From NCBI GenBank assembly GCA_947396885.1, contig OX377201.1:27877923-27941922 (forward strand): a stretch of 64,000 nt of DNA, written 5' to 3'. The notes beneath the pieces are model-generated. The model had not been told where the DNA came from and ran no database searches. It saw only the letters and a list, made by a program, of their open reading frames with translations. The translations under genes were made by a program, and so were the position numbers. Positions 44,701 through 52,904 of the stretch are shown piece after piece. The stretch is from Heligmosomoides polygyrus polygyrus. Its lineage: Eukaryota > Nematoda > Chromadorea > Rhabditida > Heligmosomidae. Positions within the stretch are counted from its first letter, which is position 1. Each line of letters starts with the position of its first letter.

Positions 44701-47700
44701 CGAATTCGGTGGACCACTGCAGGAAGATGCGGCAAGCTAACAGCCTCAAAACGCGCAGGCAAACAGGCCGTTTAAGGATCTTTACGACTACATGCTCAGA
44801 ACACCACAGCTGCCTAAACTGCTTTAGCTTCAGCTGCCAGTTTGAAGCGGCAGAAGATAGCAGTTAGAGTTTCTTGCGCTCTTACTCGGCCAGAATTAAG
44901 CTTTCGAAACTCGCAATGTTACCGTTCTGTTCACCATGAAAAGCGTATCGAATGGTACCAATTTCGACCGATTTCGATAATATCGATTTTTTGACGGTTT
45001 CCCATCGAGGACGAAGCCGCTCGAGACCGCGGCCCGCGGCAGGCGGACGGATGGCGTCATCGAAAATCGGTATCTTCAAATTGTGCCACGCTTGATATCA
45101 TTCGATTGAGCTTCTCATGCCGAATTGAACGGTGTTATTAAAAGCAGACAGAACAGTAATCTGGGCGAGTAAGAGCGAGGAGAACATCGACCGTTGTTGT
45201 GCTAAATTGCACGCGCGGGCGTGTTCTGAGCGTGATAACTCTGTCATATGTAAACCTTTCCAGTGGCAGCTTGTGTGTTTTGTATAAAGCGAAATGCTCT
45301 AGTAGCGTGCTGAAACACAGCAATGTAGCTTATGACTGGACTAAGTTACAGCTATGCGAAGATCCAGGTGAGGCTTGTGTGACACGATTTTTTCCTATTC
45401 AGTCTACTCTTGCGGTAAGACCGTAGAGTGCAATGCGCAATGCGAGCAGAACACTTAAGGTTCTTTGAGACTACGTGCTCAGCTCCCTAGCTGATTAAAC
45501 TGCCTTAGCCCCAGCTGCCGTTTTAGGGCGGAGGACCTAGCGGTTGAAATTTCCTGCGCCCTTACTTGCCCATTTTAGAGTTTTTGACACTCGCAATAAC
45601 ACCATTAGCTTCAGCACGAAAAGCTCTATCGAACAGTATCAATCACGACCAATTCAGAAAAACGATATTTACCAGGAAGAAAAACCCATTCTCATCGTGG
45701 ACGGGTGCGATTCTCATCGTGGACGAAAAAGAAAAACCGATTCACATCGTGGACGGATTTTTACCTGAAAGAAAAACCGATTCTCATCGTGGAAGGGTGC
45801 GCTCTGGCCGAGCTTGCGCTGACGTCATCGTCAGTTTCCGTCGTCGTCAAAAATCGGTTTTTTTCTGAAATTGGTCGAGATTGATATTGTTCGATAGAGC
45901 TTTTCGGGCTGAAGCTAATGGTCTTATTGCGAGTGTCGAAAACTCTAAAATGGCCGAGTAAGAGCGCAAGAAACTCTAACTGCTATCTTCTGCCGCTTCA
46001 AACTGGCAGCTGAAGCTAAAGCAGTTTAGGCAGCTGTGGTGTTCTGAGCATGTAGTCGTAAAGATCCTTAAACGGCCTGTTTGCCTGCGCGTTTTGAGGC
46101 TGTTAGCTTGCCGCATCTTCCTGCAGTGGTCCACCGAAATCGAAAAAAATGCGTCACACAAGCCTCACCTTCATGTTCGCACCCCTGTAACATTGCCCCT
46201 TCCTAAGCTACCCCGCTCTACTTTAGCGCACTTCTAGACCGTTCTACTGAATACAAGACACACGAGTAGCAGCCGAAACGATTCGAATTTGACAGAGCTA
46301 CTGCGCTCTGAAAACGCCCGCGCGTGCAATCTGCCAGCGGTTGCCCCACTCGATTGATGGGTTCGATTCTATATGCATTGCTCCCGGCGCACTCCTAAGT
46401 CTTGCCGGACAGAGTACAGCAATTCCTATGTAGGGCGGCTGCGAATTTCTGATAAAAACTCTCCAAACGCCCACTCTAGAAGCTGTCGCGCCCAGTCGAT
46501 TGATGGGTTCGATCCTATATGCAACGTGCACGGCGCACTTCAAAGGTTAGCTGGAAGCTTTAGAGCAATTCCTGAGTAGAGCGGCTGCAAATTTCTGATA
46601 AAACTCCCCAAACGCCGGCTTTACGAGATGTCGCGCCCACTCGATTGATAGGTTCGATCCTATATGCATTGTTCACGGCGCGCTCTCGGAAGATGACTGG
46701 CATTTCAAAGCACTTTACGCCATGCTTGAGATACACGGAGATCATGCAATTCCTGGATTATAAGCTTCTCCAATAGCAAAAAGTCTGCTCCAGTCATTTT
46801 TGACCATCCACTGCGAAAACGCGGTGGTCCGGCGAAGTTGTGTGCATGTCTGTGTAGATCGCGAAGGGAGAATCGAACGGTACCAACCATTTCTCAAAAA
46901 ACCTCAAATTAGAGGAATTGTGAGCATGCAACGGTTTCTGACGGACTGCGCAGACATGCTAGCGTATGCTGCGCAGACAGATTGTTCCAAGAAACCAATG
47001 ACGGGTTCTGGTTCCTTGATGATAAGGCTGCGGAAGTGCTGTCACAAGATATGGTTATTGTGGCAGGTAAACTTAATGGTCATGTCGGAGCAGCGAAAGG
47101 CGGTTACAGCTATCATTGTGGTTTTGGCTATGAGTCACGCAACACCGATGGTCGTCTTATACGACCTGGCTTTGTCATAGACGTGAAAGCCGGGTCGTGT
47201 AATACGACCAGGTTTTCACGCCTGTGACAAAGGTCGTATTGTCATGCAACATCTTCCACTAGTCTGATCGTTGGAGTTCACATCTTCGAGGTGTAAACGT
47301 GTCGAGCGTTACGGGACGTCTAGAATTAAATGTTGATAATTGAAAGAGAAGGAAGCAGTTGTTATTTTTCCCATTCAGTTGTGGACGGTAACAATGGTCG
47401 ACGAAACCTGGAAGGATGCACCCGAAGCGACAACTCTGGCTGCGCGCCTCAAGCTCTGCACAACAAAGTATGGACGGTGTTGGGTCGACAAGCAGGCATC
47501 ACTGTGAAATGACGATGTCAGAGAAAAGTACGAGAAAAGAAACGACTGTATCATATATGTATCTGTGACAAAACAGTCTGTAATTGGCGATATTATCGAG
47601 AAGCGAAGAAAACGGCAAAGAAGGCAGTGGCTGGTGCTCTGGTGCTAAAGCCGCACACTACGCTGGTGTGATTGAAAAACTGGAGACGCGCAATGGCGAG

Positions 47701-50700
47701 CGTTATCTTTACCGCCTCGCCAAAGCTCGCTGTTGCCAAGCAGAAGGCAATCGAGAAGATCTTTGGCATTAACGACGAGAACGGTCATCTTCTGATGGAT
47801 CGTAAGAGGGCTGTAAAGCGATGGCGCGCCTACTTCGAGGAAATCTCAAAAGTAGAATTTGAGATTTTACTGTTCCCTTCGCATCAACTCTATACGGTCT
47901 CGTTCAGAAGATCACAATGAGCGAATGTGAAGCAGCCCTGAGTAAGACGAAGTAAGGCGAAGACACTGGTCCTGATGACCTGCCGGCCGACCTGTGGAAG
48001 TCGAAGGTTGGTGCCCTGCTGACTGGCTGACAGAGTTTTTCAATAAGGTTGTTGTTGAGGGAAGTGCCTGAGAGTTACAGAGTTACCATCAAAGGACATC
48101 TATTCCGATTCGTAAAAACGGTTGCACTGCGAACTGCGTTAGCTACCGTCCGATTCGCCTACTTCCCCACACGAAACAGGAACCGGTGCATTTCGCCTTC
48201 CTGGACTTGGAGAAGGCCTTCAACCGCGTTCCGCGGGAAGTGATATGGTACGCGTTGCGACGACATGGTATCTCTGAAGAGCTTATTGAGTGGGTGCGCA
48301 TTCTCCACTCGTGCCCGGTAAGCCGAGTGGGGGCACCAGCGGGCACCCCGATGGAGTATCCAATCTCTGCCGGAGTGCACCAAGAGTCTGCGTTCTTCCC
48401 ATTGCTCTTTGTGTTCGTCATAGATGCAATTTCCCGAGATCTCCTAAAGACAGCCTTGGACCTTGCGGTATGCTGATGACGTCATGCTTGCATGTAAAGA
48501 CAAAACCGAACTCGAGTGATAGGCACGGTAATGGTGCGATCGCTTGCCATTGCTCGGTCTCAAGCTAAAAGTCAAAAAGACGGAATACTTAACGACGAAT
48601 GTAAAGTGCGGATCTATTAAGATCAGTGGTACTGAGCTCTCTTTCAACTATCGTGGATCTACAGTCCCGTCGGATGGAAACCTTAAGTTGGAGGTGAATG
48701 CACGTGTGAGTTCAGCCTGGCCCAAATAGCGCTCGTTGACTGTGGTGCTTTGAGACAAGGCAATACCTGAGCAGATCAGATAAAAGGTGCATAGAACAGT
48801 CGTTCGCCAAATTGCGATCAACGGTACTGAGTGCTGGCCGTAACGAAGGCAATTGAAAGCCGCCTCAGTGTAATGGAGACGACGATGCTAAGGTGAACGG
48901 CCGGTGTAACGCGATTACTACCGCGTTCGCAACGACACTATACGACAAAGCTTCGGTGTCGCTACGGTAGTCGACAAGTTACGTGAAGCTCGTGTACGAT
49001 GGTGTAGCCATGTCCTTGGCGCTAACGACGACACCGTCCGTAAGACAGGCCTGAATCTTGAAGTCCCTGGAAAACGACCGAGAGGACGCTCGAAGAATGT
49101 TGGCTAGATACGTTGTACATGGACATAAAGGTAGCTGGTGTCCATCCCGACCAAGCATTTGATAGGGAGAAATGGCTTCATCAAACCAGAAGAGCCGACC
49201 ACGCCACCAATCAGGACAAACGCTATTGAAAATGGTGATCTGATGCCGAATCAGAATTCACTTCAAACCACGAAATAAATCCACTAGAAACCTAGCATAG
49301 CTTTTAAGAGGGGAGTAGTTAGAACCCAAAACTAGAGTCTATTACTTTTTTTGGCATGTAGTCAGCCACTATATCACGTACATGGTATTTTCCCAGTTAA
49401 GATCTTGAAAGGCTTACTGAAATTTATGATGCATTCACTGGACTCTACGGGAGATTCCATGAAGGAGGTTGGAAGCAACTATTTTCCACCTGCTAAAGTG
49501 ACACACTTCAACGAAATTTTGAGACTAGGGTTTCCTCTTTACTTTGCTCTCCCACTTGCGAATGATAAAACATCGAAATCGTCGTTAAAGTTGGGATGCT
49601 AATTCGACCTAATTTCTGCGTCTGAAAACACACTTCACACCTTTTGCATCAGTTGAATACACCACGGTGTTCGGTTCTGTTCTTGGCGAGTGAGTCAGAC
49701 CAATCCACTTTTAATAAGAGGCAAATTTGTTGATCCCGAAAGGCCTTCAATCACAGAGGATTTCAGGTTCTGTCATCAATGACAATCGAGTTCTGCTTAT
49801 ATCGGAACTGCTCCTTTTCCCAGCCTCAAATCAGTGTGCTCAATAGCGCTCCCGATGTTCGGGATCGAATTAATCATCTGCTGTCATTCAACTTCGCCTG
49901 CAGTGGCGTCATCACATGCGTTATGGTTACATTGTTGATTATCAATAAGAAAAGGCAACAAAGGTAAGATGAAGTGATTAAGATCAAGTGTTTAGGGTGT
50001 CCTGTTAGTCTTTGGCCGAGGTTCGAACAGTTAGTCTAAATGGATGCATAGCCAGTGATACGTAGATCGACTAGATAGCTGATGCTGTTCTGCACTGCTG
50101 TACTGCAGTGCCTTTTGCAAGGGTAGGACGAAAGCCCTACAAGTGCCACCTAGAATGATGGGTTACCATTCCATGGTCGATTGAAATTGTTTAGAACGAT
50201 TGGAAACGTGTCGTGGCGGTTTCAAACTGAAGAGAACATCGAGACGACGAAGATGATCGCATACGTGTCTTTCATCCAGCTCATGGCGTACACTACGCAA
50301 TCGCTCGGTAGTCTCTTGCTCAGAAAACTGGAGAAAATCGTGCCTGAGCTGAGTAACCAACAAGTGATGAAGACGCTAAAGCTGGCCATCTATGTAAGTG
50401 AACTCATCACGCTATGCCTTACCGCTGTAAAAACCGACTTTCCAGGTGCTACCGTTGTCCACGGCGCTCATGTCCGCTGTGATCGAGTACTGTAGCTATA
50501 CAACTCAAGCTCGTCGGAAAAGCAAAATTCAAAAGGCCTTGAGTCTTAAAGACGAGGCCCAGCATTACTCCAACTTCCTGGCTCAGCAGTGGAATCAAAA
50601 ATCTGCAAATTCATTGACCAAGGAAATGGCTACGTCCGAACAACTTATGTTCCCAGGGAGATTATGGTACTTCTTTTACACCGCGAAGCGCTGGTTACAA

Positions 50701-50703
50701 TAA
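32579..50703 (+). CDS. Seven-transmembrane chemoreceptor, SRA superfamily (Sra/Srab-like), six exons
   Basis: Joining 32579-32719, 33629-33691, 39694-39912, 49767-49963, 50195-50393 and 50446-50703 gives about 358 codons with all phases consistent (0,0,0,2,0). Predicted helices: TM1 WYIAFQVLWVILATVSLGIV; TM2 in exon 2; TM3 CMNIVFGFSIELYLLSQAAM followed by MAMERVLATLHANGYE; TM4 split across exons 3 and 4; TM5 LLSFNFACSGVITCVMVTLL; TM6 MIAYVSFIQLMAYTTQSL; TM7 split across exons 5 and 6. ERxxAT after TM3 and RFQTEEN before TM6 are typical of nematode SRA-superfamily chemosensory GPCRs. Length fits the family (320-360). The N-terminal ~5-15 residues and start codon lie upstream and were not found. 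Introns 2 and 3 are packed with transposons; introns 4 and 5 are 231 and 52 bp. I see no inactivating change, so the gene may be functional. Sra versus Srab is not resolved. Confidence 0.87.
33629..33691 (+). CDS. Chemoreceptor exon 2 (TM2)
   Basis: A 21-codon exon between TTTTTCAG at 33621-33628 and the donor GTACGT at 33692. ILLKFFLLSAVLINAIFIFY is one hydrophobic helix followed by Gln. Too short to stand out as an open frame; supported by both splice sites and matching phase. Confidence 0.83.
33871..34156 (+). mobile_element. tRNA-derived SINE, family A (in receptor intron 2)
   Basis: Degenerate head GGGGAGTATGGTAGCAGTC, then GGTTCTTGGCTCGGATTTCC (B-box region), AAGCCAACCAAGCCTTCTAT and the body, ending with CTTTTATCCATTATCCT. 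Same strand as the receptor gene. Confidence 0.75.
34400..34866 (-). mobile_element. tRNA-derived SINE, family A, split by a small TIR element
   Basis: The body part at 34405-34484 (AACTTGCGGTAGCCAACCGA) and the rest at 34695-34866 (GACAAGCTTGGTACCAATTT, CGCCAAGTG head side) belong to one SINE. Between them is a ~200 bp insertion. About 17 bp of the SINE body appears on both sides of the insertion (ATTCAGTGTC / GTCAGTGTAT), as a target duplication would leave. Confidence 0.7.
34516..34694. mobile_element. Small TIR element bounded by TTAA
   Basis: TTTTTAGGTGGATCTTTATT (34549) is the inverse of AATAAAGATCCACCCAAAAA (34655). Arms of ~45 bp extend outward less perfectly to TTAA at 34516-34519 and 34691-34694. 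TTAA would suggest piggyBac-type insertion, but the termini do not match any piggyBac end I know. Confidence 0.55.
35073..36428 (-). CDS. LINE reverse transcriptase (ORF2, C-terminal 451 residues open)
   Basis: Contains, in order, PLPKKAPFNVASNYRAISIT (motif 1), CQHGFRKGKSTVSQ (motif 2), AVYFDFTKAFDKVSH (motif A, catalytic Asp), FSGVPQGGVLSPILF (motif B), CKMFADDVKVYK (motif C, both Asp present), GLPISLEKTKVLHLG (motif D) and a C-terminal thumb with YKMYVRPIVEYGTCIF. All catalytic residues are intact. The upstream part of ORF2 continues at 37201-36425 after a one-base shift near 36430. Role: target-primed reverse transcription of the element. CR1/Jockey-group assignment is from motif wording, not phylogeny. 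Confidence 0.88.
   Translation of the reverse strand: MKWKHLLVTPLPKKAPFNVASNYRAISITSIFCRLFEKILKKRIVRHLDKFHIIPECQHGFRKGKSTVSQMLETLNDWTSALDNKYSVDAVYFDFTKAFDKVSHKLLIKKLDIVGIHPRIVAWIKAFLSGRTFQVRVKDSLSNIKPIFSGVPQGGVLSPILFNIYTFDLPAKVGSDVVCKMFADDVKVYKTVDCNLDVMAIQQAVDNVYSWSQQWGLPISLEKTKVLHLGSNNSEADYTIGNHILTKAAELKDLGFLINHRLSFDMHCESIASKAEQRVFLLFKALRSRDPCVLLNAYKMYVRPIVEYGTCIFYPHKKNIIQRLEQVQNNFTRKLLIRALGFTYKSIPRGAIRNKILNLEPLLRRRVKNDYIMVHKILHGNIGLKRPEFFGLASSNTRGGSYKLHVKTSKTSQRRNFFTVRAGLEYARLNKRIHFPDNLNSFKKVLDKHLK
36425..37260 (-). pseudogene. LINE ORF2, linker between endonuclease and RT
   Basis: The minus-strand frame 37201-36425 (258 codons) carries the typical linker: KKVPTIMKNLPVHLHSAFAK, YRKLVEKFEKSLTKYN, RKSLLYKYINCRIRARAKI, TPDDVPFSFVKKIASHLATP. 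It overlaps the RT frame by 4 bp through a frameshift near 36430, and upstream a TGA near 37262 separates it from the endonuclease. Confidence 0.82.
37261..38045 (-). pseudogene. LINE ORF2 endonuclease, interrupted by a MITE
   Basis: Minus strand from about 38045: NIRSLQKNVQSLFYFLSRND (first motif), CDVVAIVETWVN (catalytic Glu), then after a frameshift near 37850 EKSGGVAILVKSVLNPS, LIVVYRSPRCS and CVLMGDFNFPGIKWSG (D-x-N motif). A MITE at 37368-37527 then cuts the frame after YCAQSK. Beyond it, the endonuclease end follows with HTRGKSILDLVLCNEN and TSDHVGITL (S-D-H catalytic motif). Confidence 0.85.
37368..37527. mobile_element. 160 bp palindromic MITE, TTA target duplication
   Basis: Ends GGCCTCTGTTATACTCCCGC and the complement of GCGGGAGTATAACAGGGGCC, flanked by TTA at 37365-37367 and 37528-37530. 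The CCCGCGGGAGC and CCGCGGA words near each end add to the palindrome. The 3 bp TTA duplication fits PIF/Harbinger-type insertion. Mentally removing it and one TTA leaves the LINE endonuclease frame continuous, which proves it is an insertion. A larger element with related ends is at 42457-43590. Confidence 0.9.
38049..38890 (-). pseudogene. LINE ORF1 (coiled-coil nucleic-acid-binding type), one frameshift
   Basis: The minus-strand frame 38890-38261 starts MDTPLSSAVGQHVRAKRNRT and contains a predicted coiled coil (VLVERNRELEIQLKAEIAEK, NRLLDEIRIL), then ERLRSIVIAGVDECND and FTFYRMGRPKHVGSRRLLKV, typical of nematode LINE ORF1. A shift near 38290 moves into the frame 38297-38049 with APRLKQFPVRGVYIRPSLPK and a Ser/Asn/Thr-rich tail. 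ORF1 proteins coat the element RNA; this copy needs a one-base repair to be whole. Confidence 0.75.
39694..39912 (+). CDS. Chemoreceptor exon 3 (EL1, TM3, start of TM4)
   Basis: Acceptor TGCATTTCAG at 39684-39693 and donor GTAGGC at 39913; 73 codons, phase 0. Reads SYQVVLSLTYKHPCEVFLQK, then the TM3 helix, the MAMERVLATLHANGYE motif, and ends in ALPAAVGVALS, half of TM4. The donor is non-optimal, but the join to exon 4 (VLSSMTIEFCLY) rebuilds a complete helix. The open frame continuing past 39912 loses hydrophobic character. Confidence 0.85.
40189..41475 (+). mobile_element. Tc1-like transposon in receptor intron 3
   Basis: Ends CAAGGTGGTACACATGAAGT at 40189 and, on the complement from 41475, CGGGGTGGTCTACATGAAGC, flanked by TA at 40187-40188 and 41476-41477. 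1287 bp, the usual size for a Tc1-like element. It encodes a broken transposase on the + strand (40365-41361). Confidence 0.87.
40365..41361 (+). pseudogene. Tc1/mariner-type transposase, broken
   Basis: The helix-turn-helix region is near 40390-40620 (STTSKILKLHRIQVLRFIQR, then NCPRGRPRRTART with the GRPR AT-hook-like link, NRKLAKEY), broken by stops at about 40480 and 40620. The catalytic part is open at 40894-41361: KELEIKAEIYEKQILENLVI, MEWTFQQDWAPAHGAKK (second catalytic Asp), VWPSNSLDINPIDFDIWSVL (third Asp region). The first catalytic Asp region is scrambled. Such transposases excise and reinsert the element at TA; this copy cannot. Confidence 0.83.
41553..41818 (-). mobile_element. 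tRNA-derived SINE, family A (in receptor intron 3)
   Basis: Tail side GGGATAAAGGACGGCG at 41557, body (GTCGTGGAAGCAGTTTGAAG, GGACGGAAGACTTGGTTGGC), head side CGCCTCCTCTGACTGAGCTA near 41790. B-box region strongly diverged. Confidence 0.72.
42033..42192. mobile_element. Small MITE with CCGCGGGTAT repeats (copy 2)
   Basis: GGGTTCATCAACAATTAACC plus CGCGGGTATGC on the left; CCCTATACCCGCGGGTTAGT plus CGTTGATGAATCC on the right, forming ~45 bp TIRs. Same element as 31715-31835. Confidence 0.75.
42457..43590. mobile_element. 1.13 kb TIR element with TTA target duplication
   Basis: Ends GGCGCCTTTTATACTCCCGC at 42457 and the complement of GCGCGAGTATAAAAGGCGCC ending at 43590, flanked by TTA (42454-42456, 43591-43593). 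The TTATACTC core and TTA target match the MITE at 37368, so both belong to one TIR family. Subterminal regions are GC-rich (GGCGGCGC words). No transposase motif is visible; the interior carries a C-run and a dispersed repeat shared with 51560 and 63120. Confidence 0.8.
43594..44005. other. Intron sequence, short hairpin at 43830
   Basis: AAAACCGCACTTTTGCGGTTTT at about 43838-43860 is a perfect small hairpin. Nothing else recognised. Confidence 0.45.
44010..46945. mobile_element. 2.9 kb foldback element with internal sub-repeats
   Basis: Outer arms about 44010-45000 and 45840-46945 are reverse complements. 44500-44880 and 45965-46345 are nearly identical when inverted (for example GCTCTGTCAAATTCGAATCG and GACTACATGCTCAGAACACC). 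45090-45640 is a diverged direct copy of the left arm. In the right arm a ~150 bp unit containing GATAGGTTCGATCCTATATG occurs three times (about 46355, 46505, 46645). The loop (45680-45800) has four copies of CTCATCGTGGACGG-like words. No protein motif found. It separates receptor intron sequence from the RTE LINE at 46950. Confidence 0.8.
46950..49250 (+). pseudogene. RTE LINE (+ strand), many lesions
   Basis: Sense-strand pieces in order: LAYAAQTD and DMVIVAGKLNGHVGAAKGGY with FGYESRNTDG (endonuclease, 46950-47150), linker pieces near 47400-47830 (NGERYLYRLAKARC, INDENGHLLMDRKRAVKRWR), RT motif A FLDLEKAFNRVPREVIWYAL (48200), ISAGVHQESAFFPLLFVFVI (motif B, 48365), motif C destroyed near 48470 (GMLMTSCLHV), LKVKKTEYL (48560) and C-terminal traces near 49000-49170. 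A short hairpin-bearing insertion lies at 47150-47260. The 5' part of the endonuclease is missing at the foldback junction. Same family as the copy at 1-3650. Confidence 0.82.
47147..47262. repeat. Hairpin insertion in RTE LINE
   Basis: GTCTTATACGACCTGGCTTT, GTCATAGACGTGAAAGCC, then GGGTCGTGTAATACGACCAG and TTTTCACGCCTGTGACAAAG, GTCGTATTG form nested complementary segments (TACGACC/GGTCGTA, CGTGAAA/TTTCACG). The sequence breaks the endonuclease after NTDG and has no counterpart in the copy at 2959-3623. Confidence 0.6.
49251..49766. other. End of receptor intron 3, no feature
   Basis: No motif recognised. The last ~20 bases give the acceptor GAGGATTTCAG for exon 4. Confidence 0.5.
49767..49963 (+). 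CDS. Chemoreceptor exon 4 (TM4 end, EL2, TM5)
   Basis: Acceptor GGATTTCAG, donor GTAAGA at 49964; starts in phase 0 and ends with two bases of a codon. VLSSMTIEFCLYRNCSFSQP completes TM4 and begins the second extracellular loop, whose Cys could pair with the exon 3 Cys (HPCEVF). TM5 is LLSFNFACSGVITCVMVTLL, followed by the basic INKKRQQR. Confidence 0.87.
50195..50393 (+). CDS. Chemoreceptor exon 5 (TM6, start of TM7)
   Basis: Acceptor AATTGTTTAG at 50185-50194; its first base completes the split Arg codon. Donor is a perfect GTAAGT at 50394. Contains NVSWRFQTEENIETTKMIAY, the conserved third-loop/TM6 signature, then SFIQLMAYTTQSLGSLLLRK and VMKTLKLAIY, the first turn of TM7. Confidence 0.88.
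50446..50703 (+). CDS. Chemoreceptor exon 6 (TM7, cytoplasmic tail, stop)
   Basis: Acceptor GACTTTCCAG at 50436-50445 after a 52 bp intron. VLPLSTALMSAVIEYCSYTT completes TM7; the tail is charged (QARRKSKIQKALSLKDEAQH) and ends in YFFYTAKRWLQ followed by TAA. The final stop codon sits inside AATAAA. Confidence 0.87.
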   Translation: MLPLSTALMSAVIEYCSYTTQARRKSKIQKALSLKDEAQHYSNFLAQQWNQKSANSLTKEMATSEQLMFPGRLWYFFYTAKRWLQ

Positions 50704-50704
50704 A
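50699..50704 (+). promoter_or_regulatory. Candidate polyadenylation signal overlapping the receptor stop codon
   Basis: AATAAA spans the last sense codon, the TAA stop (50701-50703) and one base beyond. If used, the 3' UTR would be only ~15-20 nt. No other canonical AATAAA follows closely. Confidence 0.4.
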
Positions 50705-52900
50705 TATATTCACTATAATCGGGCTGTGAACTCTTAGAAAGGTTATGAGAAAGTTTCCGGTTCCTCACACTCCGAATGGATTCTAGATTCCATCTCTTCT
50801 ATGTCAATCCATTCTCTAGACATAGGATGATCCATCGCCGTTTTTTCGGATAATCGGATGATTCGGCTGGGCCATTTTATCCCTGACTTTTGGATGATCC
50901 GGATAGGCGTAGATTTGAAAACCCCGTATTTTCTGATGGTTCAGATTTATTTATTTATTTCATGCTCGGACTCAAAGCACAGCCAGTGAGGAACAGGGAA
51001 ATGAAACTACGATTCTATGGAATAGAAACACCTCTTTTAGGAAACCCTAGTACATTGAACCAAAGGCATTATGGAATTACCAAGCCTGTCGGCCGCGCTG
51101 ACGGCTTCTCAACGGTTTCGCCGTAGTAATAACTTTTCATCATCAATCTTAGCTGCCATCTATGTCGTGGTTTCCGCAGGAAGAACACCTTAGCTACGTC
51201 GAGTGGGGCAAGCTAGAAAAGGTCACAAGAGAGGCTGCTATTCTAGAGATATTGATTACCGCTCAGAAAAAAGGATTGGGCCCACCAGCTGTAAATCTAC
51301 ACGCAATTGTTCTGCTAAGATAGTGACACCACGTTGAAAAAATCCAAAATTTTTGAATGCTATAAAATACTCAGAAAATCATCATTTCTTTATAACCGGG
51401 CGAGGATATTAAAAGGCTTGCAGTGACTATAAATACAAGGCATTCATCGACCACCCCTCAGCGACCTCGATTATCATCAGGGCTGAAGCTTCGGACCGCT
51501 CGAATGACATACACAAAAGTCGATAATTTGGTCAAAATCAATTGGTGGCGATCGATACATCAAAAAACGAGCTTCAGATTCGTGTTCACTGACCCCACCT
51601 CTAGGGCAGAAGTTTAAGGTTGCTGTGGATCGCCATCAATCGTTCATCCTCGCCAATACGCCGTGCCCCAGCTGTGACGGATCGGCGGAAACACGCACGC
51701 ACACTAGGATTCAAGAGCCTTGTCCAAAGAGTATCCCCAGCTGTTATCGAAGGTAATCTTATGCAAATGAACTTGTAGGGTAGAAGAGGACGATGAGGTA
51801 GATGAGGTTCGCCAAATTTACGGATGATAGAAAATGAAAAATGATGAAAAGCGTTGAAAAAGTGATTTCGAATGATTCAGATGAACGATTTTGATGGGAT
51901 CGGATGGCAGATATCCAATTCAAAACACCAACTATATAGAATGATAAAGGCGGACATTTCTTTCCAACAAGGAGTGTTAGTGTCAGTTTATATGATAAAT
52001 AAGTCATTAGAAATGTTTAAAAATCATCGTTAATCAAAAGTTACAATTTTTTCAAAACCACAAAGCCCAGGAAATCGCTGAGCTCGAAGACGCAGAACAA
52101 AACGGCCCTATGCGGCTGAAGGGTGTAAGGGGCCATAATCTAATGCCGCTCTACGTGACGTTTCATAATTCACTTAATTAGGAATCTTTTGTCAAACTGG
52201 CACGCTGTATAATTCCACATGATCGCGCTGGACAAATTCTGAAGTACCTGGATGTTCACCTGCTTTTTCAACATAGTTCAACCTAATTGCGCAGTCTGAC
52301 CCCTCCCTCTCGAGCATTTGTCGATCTAATGGAGGGTTATAAATACTAGAGCCCCTGGAAGAACTAATAGACGATTTCAACATCTATTTTGCGAACAACC
52401 GTCCAGACTCTGGTAGAACCCAAATAGTTACAAAGGAGTGTGTCAAACTGCAGTTTACATCTTGGTCCGTATACCGTAAATCGTGAGTTTTGACAAACAG
52501 TCATGCAATATATGCTCACCTTTAATCTGCATTCCACATTTTAGAGTTCAAGCTAGACATAATTCTCTTTGCCATAAGTGAACTGTGAAATGACATTTTG
52601 CATTTGCAGTTTTTCACTCTTTTTCACTCTTTCGCTTTCGTTTATTTTCTTTGTTTGTTTATTTAACCATTTATTCGTGGGTGACTATTAGGTCGTTAAT
52701 TATGAAATGTCCATTTTCTATTGTTAAGATTCAGGGTGGATATTTCGGCTAACAACGCTTCTACGGTTCTGGGATTTATATGTTCTGAATGTACATTCTT
52801 ACACTTTAATCGCTTGTTCTGCTTGATAACAGACTTTCAAAGTGTCGGCTTCAGAGCTGTTTTTCGACACCATGGAAAGCTTGAGAATTCGTGTTGTTTT
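50705..52900. other. Intergenic; LINE-tail (TTTA)n at 50943 and a dispersed repeat near 51560
   Basis: TTTATTTATTTATTT at 50945-50960 followed by sequence like a minus-strand LINE 3' UTR suggests a short truncated LINE. 51525-51625 shares ordered words (CAGATTCGTGTTCACTGACC and GAAGTTTAAGG) with 43150 and 63130. No gene recognised. Confidence 0.42.
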
Positions 52901-52904
52901 CGAA

